Source: Candidatus Defluviibacterium haderslevense (GTDB lineage Bacteria; Bacteroidota; Bacteroidia; Chitinophagales; Saprospiraceae). From it: a DNA stretch of 64,000 bases. This document shows positions 37,702-45,968 of the stretch, one piece after another. The position numbers and the translations under genes are program-made. The notes under the pieces were generated by a model that was given only the letters and a program-made list of their open reading frames with translations, was not told where the DNA came from and ran no database searches. The stretch is taken from assembly GCA_016712225.1 (NCBI GenBank), contig JADJRL010000003.1, positions 1,811,501-1,875,500 on the forward strand. Direction: 5' to 3'. Positions within the stretch are counted from its first letter, which is position 1. Each line of letters begins with the position of its first letter.

Positions 37702-38391
37702 TTATTCATCATATTCGATAATTTGAAGAAATCTAATATAAAAACTGAGCTCGATAGCAATATTTCTTACTGACTGTTCATAACCAGGAGACGTTGTTTT
37801 AGTGATTGGATTATAATATCTGATTCCTGCTGGAACATAGATTTGTTTAGAAATGTCAGGTGCAATGTTTAAATCAATGCCATATTTAGTTAATTTATTC
37901 CATTTCCATTCAGCTCCCATTCGTATAGAAATTCCGTAATTAAATTTTCGAACCCAATCTTGTAATTCATCATAAAATTCAAATTTGGATTTGGAAGTAT
38001 ACTCACCTCGGACACCTAAAGCATAAAATGTCTCAAAACGTTTGGTTTGAATCAATTTTTTTGCGCCAATTTCAAGTACTACATTCGAAAAGACTGTCTT
38101 TAGTCTTCGAGCTGGGTAGTAAATGCCATTTACATCTTCAAAAGGTCCAATTCGAGAGGATGAACCCCTGGTATGAAATCCTAATTGCCCATAAATGATA
38201 TTGCCACTTGCCGATTCTGAATCTAAAAATGCATCTACATGATAAATGCTTAATAAATCTCTTTTTGAACCGCCATTCCACCTTTGAAATCCCAGACCGG
38301 GACCAGCTTTTACTCCAAAACCAGTTGCTTGGGCAAAGATAGCGCCAGAGATTCCTAAAAAAAATAATTGAAACAATAGTATTTTCTTCAT
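37702..38391 (-). CDS. Predicted outer-membrane beta-barrel protein
   Basis: A 229-residue protein with a signal peptide (about 1-20, ending IFAQ). The mature part has alternating hydrophobic strands and many Gly and aromatic residues (GFGVKAGPGLGFQRW, FYALGVRGEYTSKS, YGISIRMGAEWKWN) and ends in a strand-like IAIELSFYIRFL. This fits a small porin-like or PorT-like barrel of Bacteroidota, but no specific family was recognised. A TAATTTTG element lies only four bases before the ATG, predicting a leaderless mRNA. The gene sits between metK and queE on the same strand but is separated by gaps of about 100 bases on each side. Confidence 0.7.
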   Translation of the reverse strand: MKKILLFQLFFLGISGAIFAQATGFGVKAGPGLGFQRWNGGSKRDLLSIYHVDAFLDSESASGNIIYGQLGFHTRGSSSRIGPFEDVNGIYYPARRLKTVFSNVVLEIGAKKLIQTKRFETFYALGVRGEYTSKSKFEFYDELQDWVRKFNYGISIRMGAEWKWNKLTKYGIDLNIAPDISKQIYVPAGIRYYNPITKTTSPGYEQSVRNIAIELSFYIRFLQIIEYDE

Positions 38392-38395
38392 GATA

Positions 38396-38403
38396 CAAAA
38401 TTA
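38396..38403 (-). promoter_or_regulatory. -7 promoter element four bases before an ATG start
   Basis: On the minus strand the sequence reads TAATTTTG, then TATC, then the ATG at 38391. The spacing is identical to that of the GTG start at 29286. Confidence 0.6.
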
Positions 38404-38487
38404 AGCTTTCATGGATTAAAAATGTATATAATTTAACAATACTTCAATTTGTGATATTAACAACTTCAATTGTATTTATAAAAACAA

Positions 38488-39126
38488 TTATCTTAACCCT
38501 AAAATTTTGTGTTTCTGTAAACTAAGCCTCCACTGTGGGTTTTCCAGACAGTATTGAGTCGCTTTTTCAATGTTGCTCTGTAAATCTGGACCATCCATGG
38601 GTTGGATATAATAGTGATCAAAATTTAATTTTTTAAATGATTCAGGATTAAGATCTTTTTGTGGGAATACAAATTTCAATTCATTTCCTTCGGTAACGAG
38701 AATAGTTGTGTTAGGCTTAGGGCTCATACAAATCCAATCTATACCAATGGGTACTTCAATGGTTCCATTAGTTTCTATAGCTATTTCAACATCGTATTTT
38801 TTTAAAGCAGTTATTAATGGTTCATCAAGTTGTAATAAGGGTTCTCCGCCAGTAAAAACGATATATTTTTTAACATCTAGTGTTGAAGGCCATAATTGTA
38901 AAATGTGATTAGCAAGTATCTCAGCAGATTGAAACTTACCTCCGAATGTTCCATCGGTACCAACAAAATCTGTATCACAAAAATTACAAATCGCTTTTGC
39001 CCGATCTTCTTCACGACCTGACCACAAATTACATCCAGCAAATCTCACAAAAATCGCAGCTCTACCAGCTTGATTCCCTTCACCTTGTAAGGTATAAAAA
39101 ATTTCTTTAATTGCGTATTTGGACAT
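38488..39126 (-). CDS. queE: 7-carboxy-7-deazaguanine synthase
   Basis: A 212-residue radical-SAM enzyme that converts 6-carboxytetrahydropterin to 7-carboxy-7-deazaguanine in the queuosine/preQ0 pathway. It opens with IKEIFYTLQGEGNQAGRAAI. The cluster motif is C32-X14-C47-X2-C50 (ending CNFCDTDF), the expanded form known for QueE rather than the usual CX3CX2C. Further motifs are FTGGEPLLQLDEPLI, AIETNGT and CMSPKP. Length is typical. The other queuosine genes are not in the window. The heptose operon ends 65 bases upstream on the same strand. Confidence 0.93.
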   Translation of the reverse strand: MSKYAIKEIFYTLQGEGNQAGRAAIFVRFAGCNLWSGREEDRAKAICNFCDTDFVGTDGTFGGKFQSAEILANHILQLWPSTLDVKKYIVFTGGEPLLQLDEPLITALKKYDVEIAIETNGTIEVPIGIDWICMSPKPNTTILVTEGNELKFVFPQKDLNPESFKKLNFDHYYIQPMDGPDLQSNIEKATQYCLENPQWRLSLQKHKILGLR

Positions 39127-39191
39127 GTCTATTATGGATTCAATATTGTAATTTGTTTAGGATTTCATAATTCATAAAATAGTTAAAGAAA

Positions 39192-40478
39192 TCAATTGTC
39201 TAATGACTTTGTATGATTATCATTTGGAATAATTTTTGGCAAAATATCTGAGTAAAATTGATCTAAATCACTAATAAAATAATCAGGTTCACACAATTCA
39301 AAATCAGTTTTAGAATTGAATTTATGGAGCATAGCTATTGTGATAATTCCTCTGCTTTTTGCCATTTTAATATCATTAATGGTATCACCTATCAATATTG
39401 ATTTGGAAAAAAGTAAATTTGGATATTCTATTTTTGATTGATCTAACATGCCTGAATTAGGTTTTCTGCATGTACAATTTGAAGCTTTTAAATGAGGGCA
39501 ATAATAAATCTTTGAAATATGACCACCAGCGCTATTAATCTCTGTAAGCATTTGATCATGAATTTGCTTTAAAGCTTGTTCAGTCATGTATTGCTTGGCT
39601 ACACCTTGTTGATTTGTTACAACAAAGATATGTTCAAAATATTTTGATATTCTTGAAAACGTAGTTAGAAAATTATTTTCAAATTTAAATTCATTCCATC
39701 GCTTGACATAATTACCCGGAATTAACTCATTAATAACACCATCACGATCTAAATATAAAGTCCAAGGAATTTTAGATTCCGGATTAGTGTTTTTAAAGAT
39801 CAATTGTGCAAGATTGTAATCTTCCGGAACTCCAATGTCTATAAAAAAATGATCCTGAACTTGCCCAAAAATTTGACCGTTTGAAGTTTCTTTTTCTAAA
39901 ACATCCTGTTCAAATGAGAATTTTTTTGGAAAATGTTTTTCAATAAATGTTGTGCGATGAATTAAATAAATACCTCCATTGATAAGTCCATATTGAAGCT
40001 CTTTTTTCTCGAAAAATGAACGAATACATTGATCCTTTTCCAATTGAAGTGTACCATATCTCCTTGGATGGTTCATAGCTTTAACGCCAATAGTAATAAA
40101 TGAGTTTAAGCTTTTATGTTGATTTAATAATTGATTTAAGTTAATTGGAAAATAGGTGTCTCCATTGACCACAAAAACATGTTCGTCATTACATATTTCC
40201 AAAGATTTTAGAATAGCACCACCAGTACCCAAAGGCTCGTCTTCTATAATAAATCTAGTCTTCAGACTGGGATAAAAATCTTGTATATATTGAACTATCA
40301 ATTCATGCTTATAACCCAATGCAAATACAAAAAGATTTACTTGTTGGGAAATAAGATATTCAATAATATAATGCAAAAATGGTTTATCAGCAACAGGTGC
40401 TAGACATTTTGGTAAATCTGGTATTAAGTGAGATAATCTAGTGCCAAAACCACCAGCTAATATGATGCAAGTTTTCAA
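39192..40478 (-). CDS. Fused heptose-1-phosphate guanylyltransferase and heptose bisphosphatase
   Basis: A 428-residue two-domain enzyme. Residues about 1-235 are a sugar nucleotidyltransferase (GGFGTRLSHLIPDLPKCL, DEPLGTGGAIL, VNGDTYFP), like HddC. Residues about 240-410 are a HAD phosphatase of the GmhB kind (LDRDGVIN, VVTNQQGVAK, the zinc-binding CPHLKASNCTCRKPNSGML, and GDTINDIKMA). With GmhA and HddA upstream it supplies the last two steps to GDP-D-glycero-alpha-D-manno-heptose: removal of the C7 phosphate and transfer of GMP. The choice of GTP is inferred from the pathway. It is the last gene of the operon, 10 bases after gmhA. The fusion ensures both late steps are made together. Confidence 0.85.
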   Translation of the reverse strand: MKTCIILAGGFGTRLSHLIPDLPKCLAPVADKPFLHYIIEYLISQQVNLFVFALGYKHELIVQYIQDFYPSLKTRFIIEDEPLGTGGAILKSLEICNDEHVFVVNGDTYFPINLNQLLNQHKSLNSFITIGVKAMNHPRRYGTLQLEKDQCIRSFFEKKELQYGLINGGIYLIHRTTFIEKHFPKKFSFEQDVLEKETSNGQIFGQVQDHFFIDIGVPEDYNLAQLIFKNTNPESKIPWTLYLDRDGVINELIPGNYVKRWNEFKFENNFLTTFSRISKYFEHIFVVTNQQGVAKQYMTEQALKQIHDQMLTEINSAGGHISKIYYCPHLKASNCTCRKPNSGMLDQSKIEYPNLLFSKSILIGDTINDIKMAKSRGIITIAMLHKFNSKTDFELCEPDYFISDLDQFYSDILPKIIPNDNHTKSLDN

Positions 40479-40488
40479 ATCATCTGGT

Positions 40489-41064
40489 CTAAAGTGAAAA
40501 ATATTTTTCCTCTACCAATTGACATATGATATGTCCAATTAATATATGGGACTCTTGTATTCTTGGTGTATCATCAGAAGGCATACCAAGCCAGTAGCTA
40601 GACAAGTTTTTCAATTGACCTCCAGAAGAACCTGTTAAACTTATTGTTGGAATTCCTTTTTTTGTAGCCGATTCAAAAGCTTTGACTATGTTTTTTGAAT
40701 TTCCAGAGGTGCTTATTCCTATTAATATATCATTTGCAGTTGCAATACCATCAATCATTCTTGAATAAACAACATCGAAACTGTAATCATTAGCCACTGC
40801 TGTCAAATAGGATGTATTGGCATGAAGTGCTTCTGCCGCTAGAGCCGGTCTATCTGTATAAAATCTACCAGATAATTCGGCAGCAAGATGTTGAGCATCA
40901 GCTGCACTTCCCCCATTTCCACAAAAATAAATTCTTCCATTATTGCGCAATGCATTTACGATTATAGTTGAAATATCTTCTATTTTTTTAAGCATGTTTT
41001 CATCTTCAATGATGGTTTCTTTGACCTGAATTGAAGACCTAATGATATTAATTATTTTATCCAT
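40489..41064 (-). CDS. gmhA: Sedoheptulose-7-phosphate isomerase
   Basis: A 191-residue SIS-domain enzyme that converts sedoheptulose 7-phosphate to D-glycero-D-manno-heptose 7-phosphate, the first heptose step. Motifs are YFCGNGGSAADAQHLAAELSG, NTSYLTAVANDYSFD, GISTSGNSKNIVKAF and the C-terminal ESHILIGHIICQLVEE. The ATG at 41064 is preferred over an in-frame ATG at 41094: it leaves exactly one base between it and the hddA stop, a layout typical of translational coupling, while the upstream one would give a 29-bp overlap and extra residues unlike the family. Confidence 0.92.
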   Translation of the reverse strand: MDKIINIIRSSIQVKETIIEDENMLKKIEDISTIIVNALRNNGRIYFCGNGGSAADAQHLAAELSGRFYTDRPALAAEALHANTSYLTAVANDYSFDVVYSRMIDGIATANDILIGISTSGNSKNIVKAFESATKKGIPTISLTGSSGGQLKNLSSYWLGMPSDDTPRIQESHILIGHIICQLVEEKYFSL

Positions 41065-41065
41065 G

Positions 41066-42094
41066 TTATAATTTTGTTTTCCAACTTTGAACACCTTGTT
41101 GTGTAAATTGGTGATTTAGAAAATAACCTCCAAATTTATTTAATTGTTCTATGACTTGATATCGGGTAGTTCCAGGGCAATAGAAAAACATAAATCCACC
41201 TCCACCGGCGCCTGATATTTTACCACCACTAGCACCGGCTAATTTTGCAGCAGAATAGATGTCATCTAATTGTTGATTGGATATATTAACTGCCATTTTT
41301 TTCTTTTGTTCAAACCCAAAGTCTAGAATCTCTCCAATTTCATCTAGTTTGCCACGCAACAAAGCATCTTTCATCCGTTTACTTTGTTCTTTAAGCTGAT
41401 GCATAGCTTCTATTGATTCTATTTTTTGAGAGGTAACATTGTGTTGTTGTGTGCTTATTATTTCAGATGAACTTCTACTAGTAGATGTAAAATAAAGTAT
41501 GATGTTGTGTTCTAATTCAGATAAATAATCTTGTTTTATTCTTAATGGATTTACAAGTACCTGATCATCTTTATAAAATTCCATATAATTAACACCACCA
41601 AAAGTAGCAGCATATTGATCTTGTTTTCCTCCTGCAAGATTTAAATCAACGCGCTCAATAATGAATGCTAAATGTGCTAAATCATAATCACCAAATGGTA
41701 TATTTAACATTTCTGAAAAGGCTTTAAGCATAGTAACCATTAATGTTGATGAAGTTCCCAAACCACTACCTGCAGGCACATCCATATTGGTGGTTAAACA
41801 AAATCCTTGATTTCCTAATATTTGGTCTTTTTTTAATCGATTGATTAATCCTTTTTGTAACTTTAATAATCCTTCAGATGGTAATAATTCTTCCGATGAA
41901 AAGGCTAATTCAATGCCTTGATCTATGGATTTTAAAATAATTTTAGGTTGTGGTATACTTTCGATGCTGGCATGGGCATATAATGATATGGTTGCATTTA
42001 AAATGGCACCACCATATAAATCACTGTATGGACTGACGTCCGTTCCTCCACCTGCAAGTCCTAATCTAAAAGGTGCCTTACTTCTCCAAATCAT
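41066..42094 (-). CDS. hddA: D-glycero-alpha-D-manno-heptose-7-phosphate kinase (GHMP family)
   Basis: A 342-residue GHMP kinase that phosphorylates heptose 7-phosphate at C1. Motifs are RSKAPFRLGLAGGGTDVSPY at the N-terminus, the ATP-binding VPAGSGLGTSSTLMV, and motif 3 GGKISGAGGGGFMFFY. An alpha-type GHMP kinase rather than HldE points to the GDP-alpha-heptose branch used for S-layer or capsule glycans. The in-frame TTG at 42118 is rejected in favour of the ATG at 42094, which starts MIWRSKAP as in relatives. The gene overlaps the upstream glycosyltransferase by 17 bp. Confidence 0.9.
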   Translation of the reverse strand: MIWRSKAPFRLGLAGGGTDVSPYSDLYGGAILNATISLYAHASIESIPQPKIILKSIDQGIELAFSSEELLPSEGLLKLQKGLINRLKKDQILGNQGFCLTTNMDVPAGSGLGTSSTLMVTMLKAFSEMLNIPFGDYDLAHLAFIIERVDLNLAGGKQDQYAATFGGVNYMEFYKDDQVLVNPLRIKQDYLSELEHNIILYFTSTSRSSSEIISTQQHNVTSQKIESIEAMHQLKEQSKRMKDALLRGKLDEIGEILDFGFEQKKKMAVNISNQQLDDIYSAAKLAGASGGKISGAGGGGFMFFYCPGTTRYQVIEQLNKFGGYFLNHQFTQQGVQSWKTKL

Positions 42095-43208
42095 GATACA
42101 AATTTTTAATACTTTCAATTAGAAATTCCCAACTTAATTTTTTCTTTTCAATCTGAATGTGTTGGATAAATTTATTTTGATCTAAGGTAAAAAATCGATC
42201 CATCGTATAGGCTAAAGATGAAGGATTGGGTTCACAAACCAATCCTACTTTTTCATGAGGAACTAATCTTGGAAGAGCTCCAACATTGGTTACGATCATA
42301 GGAATTTCAAAATGATAGGCCAAAGGTGTAACACCACTTTGGGTTGCATTTTTATAAGGTTGAATGACTACATCTGCAGCTGATAAATAATATTTTACTT
42401 CACCATCTGAAATGAAATGAGTATGCCAATATATTTTATTCTTGATATTTAATCGTTCTATAATATCCAGGTAAGGTTTTTCATCTTCATAAAATTCTCC
42501 TGCTACTAGTATTTTTATATTCTTATTTTCTAACATGGGAATGGCTTCCAATAATAAATCCAAACCTTTATATTTTCTGATAAATCCAAAAAATAAAACG
42601 ATTGGATCTTCTTTAGGTATGTTTAATATTCCACGAGCAGTAATTTTATCTAGTGCTATTCCAAAGTTATCATATAAAGGATGATCAACTACGATAGAAG
42701 GTTTTGTTGGTTGAAATAGTTTTAGATCTTGATTTACTTTTTCGCTCATAGTAATAAAAGCATCTGGTGCCTTTAGAAAATATTTTGTAAACCAACTATC
42801 CCCAATTCGTTTTTCATGAGGTATTACATTATCAGCTATACAAATAAATTTAGTGTAGTGATTCGATCGAATCAACCTTAAAATAGTACCCAAACAAGGA
42901 CCCATAAAAGGCAACCAAAATCGTACAATGATTATTTCTGGTTTTATCTTTTTGAGTTCTTTTCCAATGATCCACCAGTTAATTGGGTTGATGGAATTAA
43001 TACAAACTTTAATATTTAAATCTTCCGGCTTAGCTTCGTCTGAATATTGTGTAGTACCGGGAAATAAAAATGAAGGGTATTGTAATGAAAAGGTGTAAAT
43101 GGTAACTTCATCATTATTGGCTTGAAAAGCTCTGGCAAGTCTTTCATCAAAAGAAGCCAAACCTCCTCTAAGAGGATGAGCCGGACCGATAATGATCACT
43201 TTTGCCAT
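42078..43208 (-). CDS. GT4-type glycosyltransferase
   Basis: A 376-residue GT-B glycosyltransferase. The N-terminal domain starts VIIIGPAHPLRGGLASFDER, a donor-domain glycine region of the GT4 kind. The C-terminal domain has FFGFIRKYKGLDLLLEAI, KILVAGEFYED and the acceptor-side SAADVVIQPYKNATQSGVTPLAYHFEIPMIVTN with the conserved E-rich turn replaced by Q/S. No membrane segment is seen, so it acts at the cytoplasmic face. Its 3' end overlaps hddA and it follows the GT2 gene by 5 bases, so it is part of the heptose operon and may transfer heptose or a neighbouring sugar; the substrate is inferred from context only. Confidence 0.85.
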   Translation of the reverse strand: MAKVIIIGPAHPLRGGLASFDERLARAFQANNDEVTIYTFSLQYPSFLFPGTTQYSDEAKPEDLNIKVCINSINPINWWIIGKELKKIKPEIIIVRFWLPFMGPCLGTILRLIRSNHYTKFICIADNVIPHEKRIGDSWFTKYFLKAPDAFITMSEKVNQDLKLFQPTKPSIVVDHPLYDNFGIALDKITARGILNIPKEDPIVLFFGFIRKYKGLDLLLEAIPMLENKNIKILVAGEFYEDEKPYLDIIERLNIKNKIYWHTHFISDGEVKYYLSAADVVIQPYKNATQSGVTPLAYHFEIPMIVTNVGALPRLVPHEKVGLVCEPNPSSLAYTMDRFFTLDQNKFIQHIQIEKKKLSWEFLIESIKNLYHDLEK

Positions 43209-43213
43209 AAGCT

Positions 43214-44155
43214 TTAGGACAGTGTTTTATCCACTAAATAGTGATTGCGTTCACTTGCATTTCTAGAAATGAGTTCAGCTATAAATCCGGTAAGAAATAA
43301 TTGTGATCCTATGATCATGGCGACTAAAGCAATAAAAAACGCAGGGCGTTCAGTCATACCATAAACTTGATATACGTATTTAGTGAACCCTAAATATATA
43401 ACAAAACAAAAGCCAACAAAGAAAAAACTGATACCAAGAGATCCAAAAAAATGCATTGGTCGTTTACCAAATTTGCCAATAAAAAGTATAGTAGCAAGGT
43501 CTAAAAAACCATTGATAAATCGACTAATTCCAAATTTGGAATATCCATATTTTCTAGGATAATGTTGAACTATTTTCTCTGTAATTTTTCTAAAGCCTGC
43601 CCATTTTGCAATAACCGGAATGTACCTATGCATTTCTCCAAACACTTCTATACTTTTGACGACATCTTTTTTGTAGGCTTTCAACCCGCAGTTCATGTCG
43701 TGAAGTTTAACTCCACTCATCCAGCCCGTAACACTGTTATATAATTTTGAAGGCAGGTTTTTAGTAATTGCATTGTCGTGACGTATTTTTTTCCAACCCG
43801 ACACGATATCGAAATCATCTTCTACGATCATTCGGTATAATTCAGGAATTTCTTCTGGACTATCTTGTAAATCTGCGTCCATGGTTATGACTACTGACCC
43901 CTGACAAGAATGAAAGGCAGTGTTTAATGCTGCTGATTTACCATAGTTTCTCCGAAATTTTATAGCTTTTACATGTATTGGGTCTTCTGAATGTAATTGA
44001 TCCAATACTTGCCATGTTTTATCAGTACTCCCATCATCGACAAACCAAATGTCATATTGTAAATTATTATTGGCCATGACTCGCTTGATCCACGCCACTA
44101 ATTCTGGAATAGACTCTTCTTCATTGTAAGCAGGAATAATTAGGGATAAATCCAT
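43214..44155 (-). CDS. GT2 family polyprenyl-phosphate glycosyltransferase
   Basis: A 313-residue membrane-bound glycosyltransferase. The GT-A domain (about 1-225) has LSLIIPAYNEEESIPELVAW, VDDGSTDKTW and MDADLQDSPEEIP (the DXD-type metal site). The segment MNCGLKAYKKDV is typical of DPM1/ArnC-like enzymes. Two hydrophobic helices follow (about 232-257 and 272-296). Such enzymes move a sugar from a nucleotide to polyprenyl phosphate on the inner membrane. It is the first gene of the operon GT2-GT4-hddA-gmhA-hddC/gmhB; no clear -7 element was found in front of it. Confidence 0.87.
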   Translation of the reverse strand: MDLSLIIPAYNEEESIPELVAWIKRVMANNNLQYDIWFVDDGSTDKTWQVLDQLHSEDPIHVKAIKFRRNYGKSAALNTAFHSCQGSVVITMDADLQDSPEEIPELYRMIVEDDFDIVSGWKKIRHDNAITKNLPSKLYNSVTGWMSGVKLHDMNCGLKAYKKDVVKSIEVFGEMHRYIPVIAKWAGFRKITEKIVQHYPRKYGYSKFGISRFINGFLDLATILFIGKFGKRPMHFFGSLGISFFFVGFCFVIYLGFTKYVYQVYGMTERPAFFIALVAMIIGSQLFLTGFIAELISRNASERNHYLVDKTLS

Positions 44156-44279
44156 TGATTAATTTAAATAACGCTTAGCAAAGGTAGGTATAATATTATA
44201 TATTTTAATAATATGGTAAATATTGGGATATATTTAATGATTATTTTATAAAGTTAAATGATTTATGAAAAATCCATAT

Positions 44280-45968
44280 TTAATCAAGTTTCATTTTCTG
44301 ATTCACTATGTTAAGTATTTCATTGACTTGATTTTGGACACTTTGCACGCTTAGATTTGCTTTTTCTATGTATTCATTTTTTAATACCTCATCATCGATC
44401 CCAAGTGCATTAATTTTTACATTTAATGCTGCACCTTCCACTGCTGCTCTAACACAAAGAGCTCCAACAGCAGCATCAGAAATTGAATTTGGATTTCCAT
44501 GTTCTACCATTGCTTTTACTAAATCTAAAGTACTTGCAGCTATTTCAATAGTTCGCATGGGAACTTCTATTGCCTTTATAGTTGCATTGAATATAGCTTT
44601 TTTTCGAATTTTTTTATCTTCAATGGATGTTTTTGGTAATCGAAAAGCGCTTATTATACCATTGAATGCATCCGTATCTGCATCTACAAGTTGTAGTAAA
44701 CTAGAACTCATTTTTTGGCCCGTTGCTGCATAATTTGAAAAAAAATCAAATTGACTTTCATATCCTTTTTTATGTGCACTTAAGTTAGCCACCATGGTCC
44801 CAAGTGCAGCACCCAAAGCACCTACATAAGCAGATACCGAACCACCACCTGGAGCTGGATTTTCGGATGATGTCAATTCAGCAAATTGGTGTAATGAAAG
44901 ATCAATTAATTGGTTTGTTTTATTATCTAACATATATTCTATGATTCTTTGTTTGGGGTCGAAAATACTTATTGAATTTAAACCTAACGATTGAATGGCT
45001 ATTTTTATTAATTCTTGTTCAGAAACACCAAGTGATCTGCCTTGTTTTTTTAAGTAATATGTTCCAGCATTTAAAATTGCTTTTTTTGGTATTAATCCTA
45101 CTAATTCAGAGCCAGTCACTAACAGGCCATGCTGTTCACTTGATTTTCTGCAAGCCTCAAAGGCTTCATGAAGATTTGTTTTATCTAAATTGGTAAGGTT
45201 CATTGAAACTTGGGTGAATCCGTATTCTTCTATGTACCAACCTATGGCTTTCACGGAAGGACAGATTCCATTGATACGTTCTACTTCACCCAATTCATTT
45301 TTTAATATCTTACCGGTCTCGATATCCCTTTTCGGCCTTCCATTTTCTCGAATATCAAAAGCCACCTCATTGGCTAATTTTACGGAGTTAGTATTCAAAT
45401 TAACATTATATGCGATCAGAAAATCTCGTGCACCGATTACTGTTGCTCCCGATTTGATATTCATGGTGCCTGGTCCAAAATCTGGCGCCCATTTCGGCAA
45501 TTTCATTTTGTCCTCAAGTCCTTCATATTCGCCAGAACGAATATCTGCTAAATTGACCCGGTGTGGCGCCGATGCTGCAGATTCATAGAGATACACGGGT
45601 ATCTGAAGTTCTCGGCCTACTCTTTCAGATAATTTCCGAGCATAAACTACAGTTTCCGCCATGCTAATACCCGAAACCGGAATAAGTGGGCATACATCGG
45701 TAGCTCCCATTCTGGGATGCTCCCCGGTATGATGACGCATATCTATTAGTTCACTGGCTCTTTTTATTGCCTGGAATGCAGCTTCAATAACATCATCAGG
45801 GTGTCCCGCAAAGGTGATAACCGTTCTATTGGTTGATTTTCCGGGATCAACATTTAATAATTTAACATTTGGAACACCTTCAATAGCTTGAGATATTTGA
45901 TTAATTATATCAATATTACGACCTTCGCTAAAATTTGGTACACATTCAATGATGGAATCAGCTTGCAT
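44280..45968 (-). CDS. ftcD: Glutamate formimidoyltransferase / formimidoyl-THF cyclodeaminase fusion
   Basis: A 562-residue two-domain enzyme of histidine degradation. Residues about 1-330 are the formiminotransferase (IIECVPNFSEGRN, RHHTGEHPRMGATDVCPLIP, YESAASAPHRVNLADIRSG, PDFGP). Residues about 355-560 are the cyclodeaminase (NPAPGGGSVSAYVGALGAAL, VDADTDAFNGI). It transfers the formimino group of N-formiminoglutamate to tetrahydrofolate and then releases ammonia to give 5,10-methenyl-THF. The fusion matches the animal-type FTCD and is also known in Bacteroidota. No hut genes are nearby. A TACTTTTG element on the minus strand lies 20 bases before the ATG. Its 5' end overlaps the divergent gene at 45949 by 20 bp. 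Confidence 0.93.
   Translation of the reverse strand: MQADSIIECVPNFSEGRNIDIINQISQAIEGVPNVKLLNVDPGKSTNRTVITFAGHPDDVIEAAFQAIKRASELIDMRHHTGEHPRMGATDVCPLIPVSGISMAETVVYARKLSERVGRELQIPVYLYESAASAPHRVNLADIRSGEYEGLEDKMKLPKWAPDFGPGTMNIKSGATVIGARDFLIAYNVNLNTNSVKLANEVAFDIRENGRPKRDIETGKILKNELGEVERINGICPSVKAIGWYIEEYGFTQVSMNLTNLDKTNLHEAFEACRKSSEQHGLLVTGSELVGLIPKKAILNAGTYYLKKQGRSLGVSEQELIKIAIQSLGLNSISIFDPKQRIIEYMLDNKTNQLIDLSLHQFAELTSSENPAPGGGSVSAYVGALGAALGTMVANLSAHKKGYESQFDFFSNYAATGQKMSSSLLQLVDADTDAFNGIISAFRLPKTSIEDKKIRKKAIFNATIKAIEVPMRTIEIAASTLDLVKAMVEHGNPNSISDAAVGALCVRAAVEGAALNVKINALGIDDEVLKNEYIEKANLSVQSVQNQVNEILNIVNQKMKLD

Noticed and set aside
41065..41094. Longer start for gmhA at 41094
   Set aside because: It adds ten residues unlike the family and a 29-bp overlap; the ATG at 41064 leaves one base after the hddA stop.
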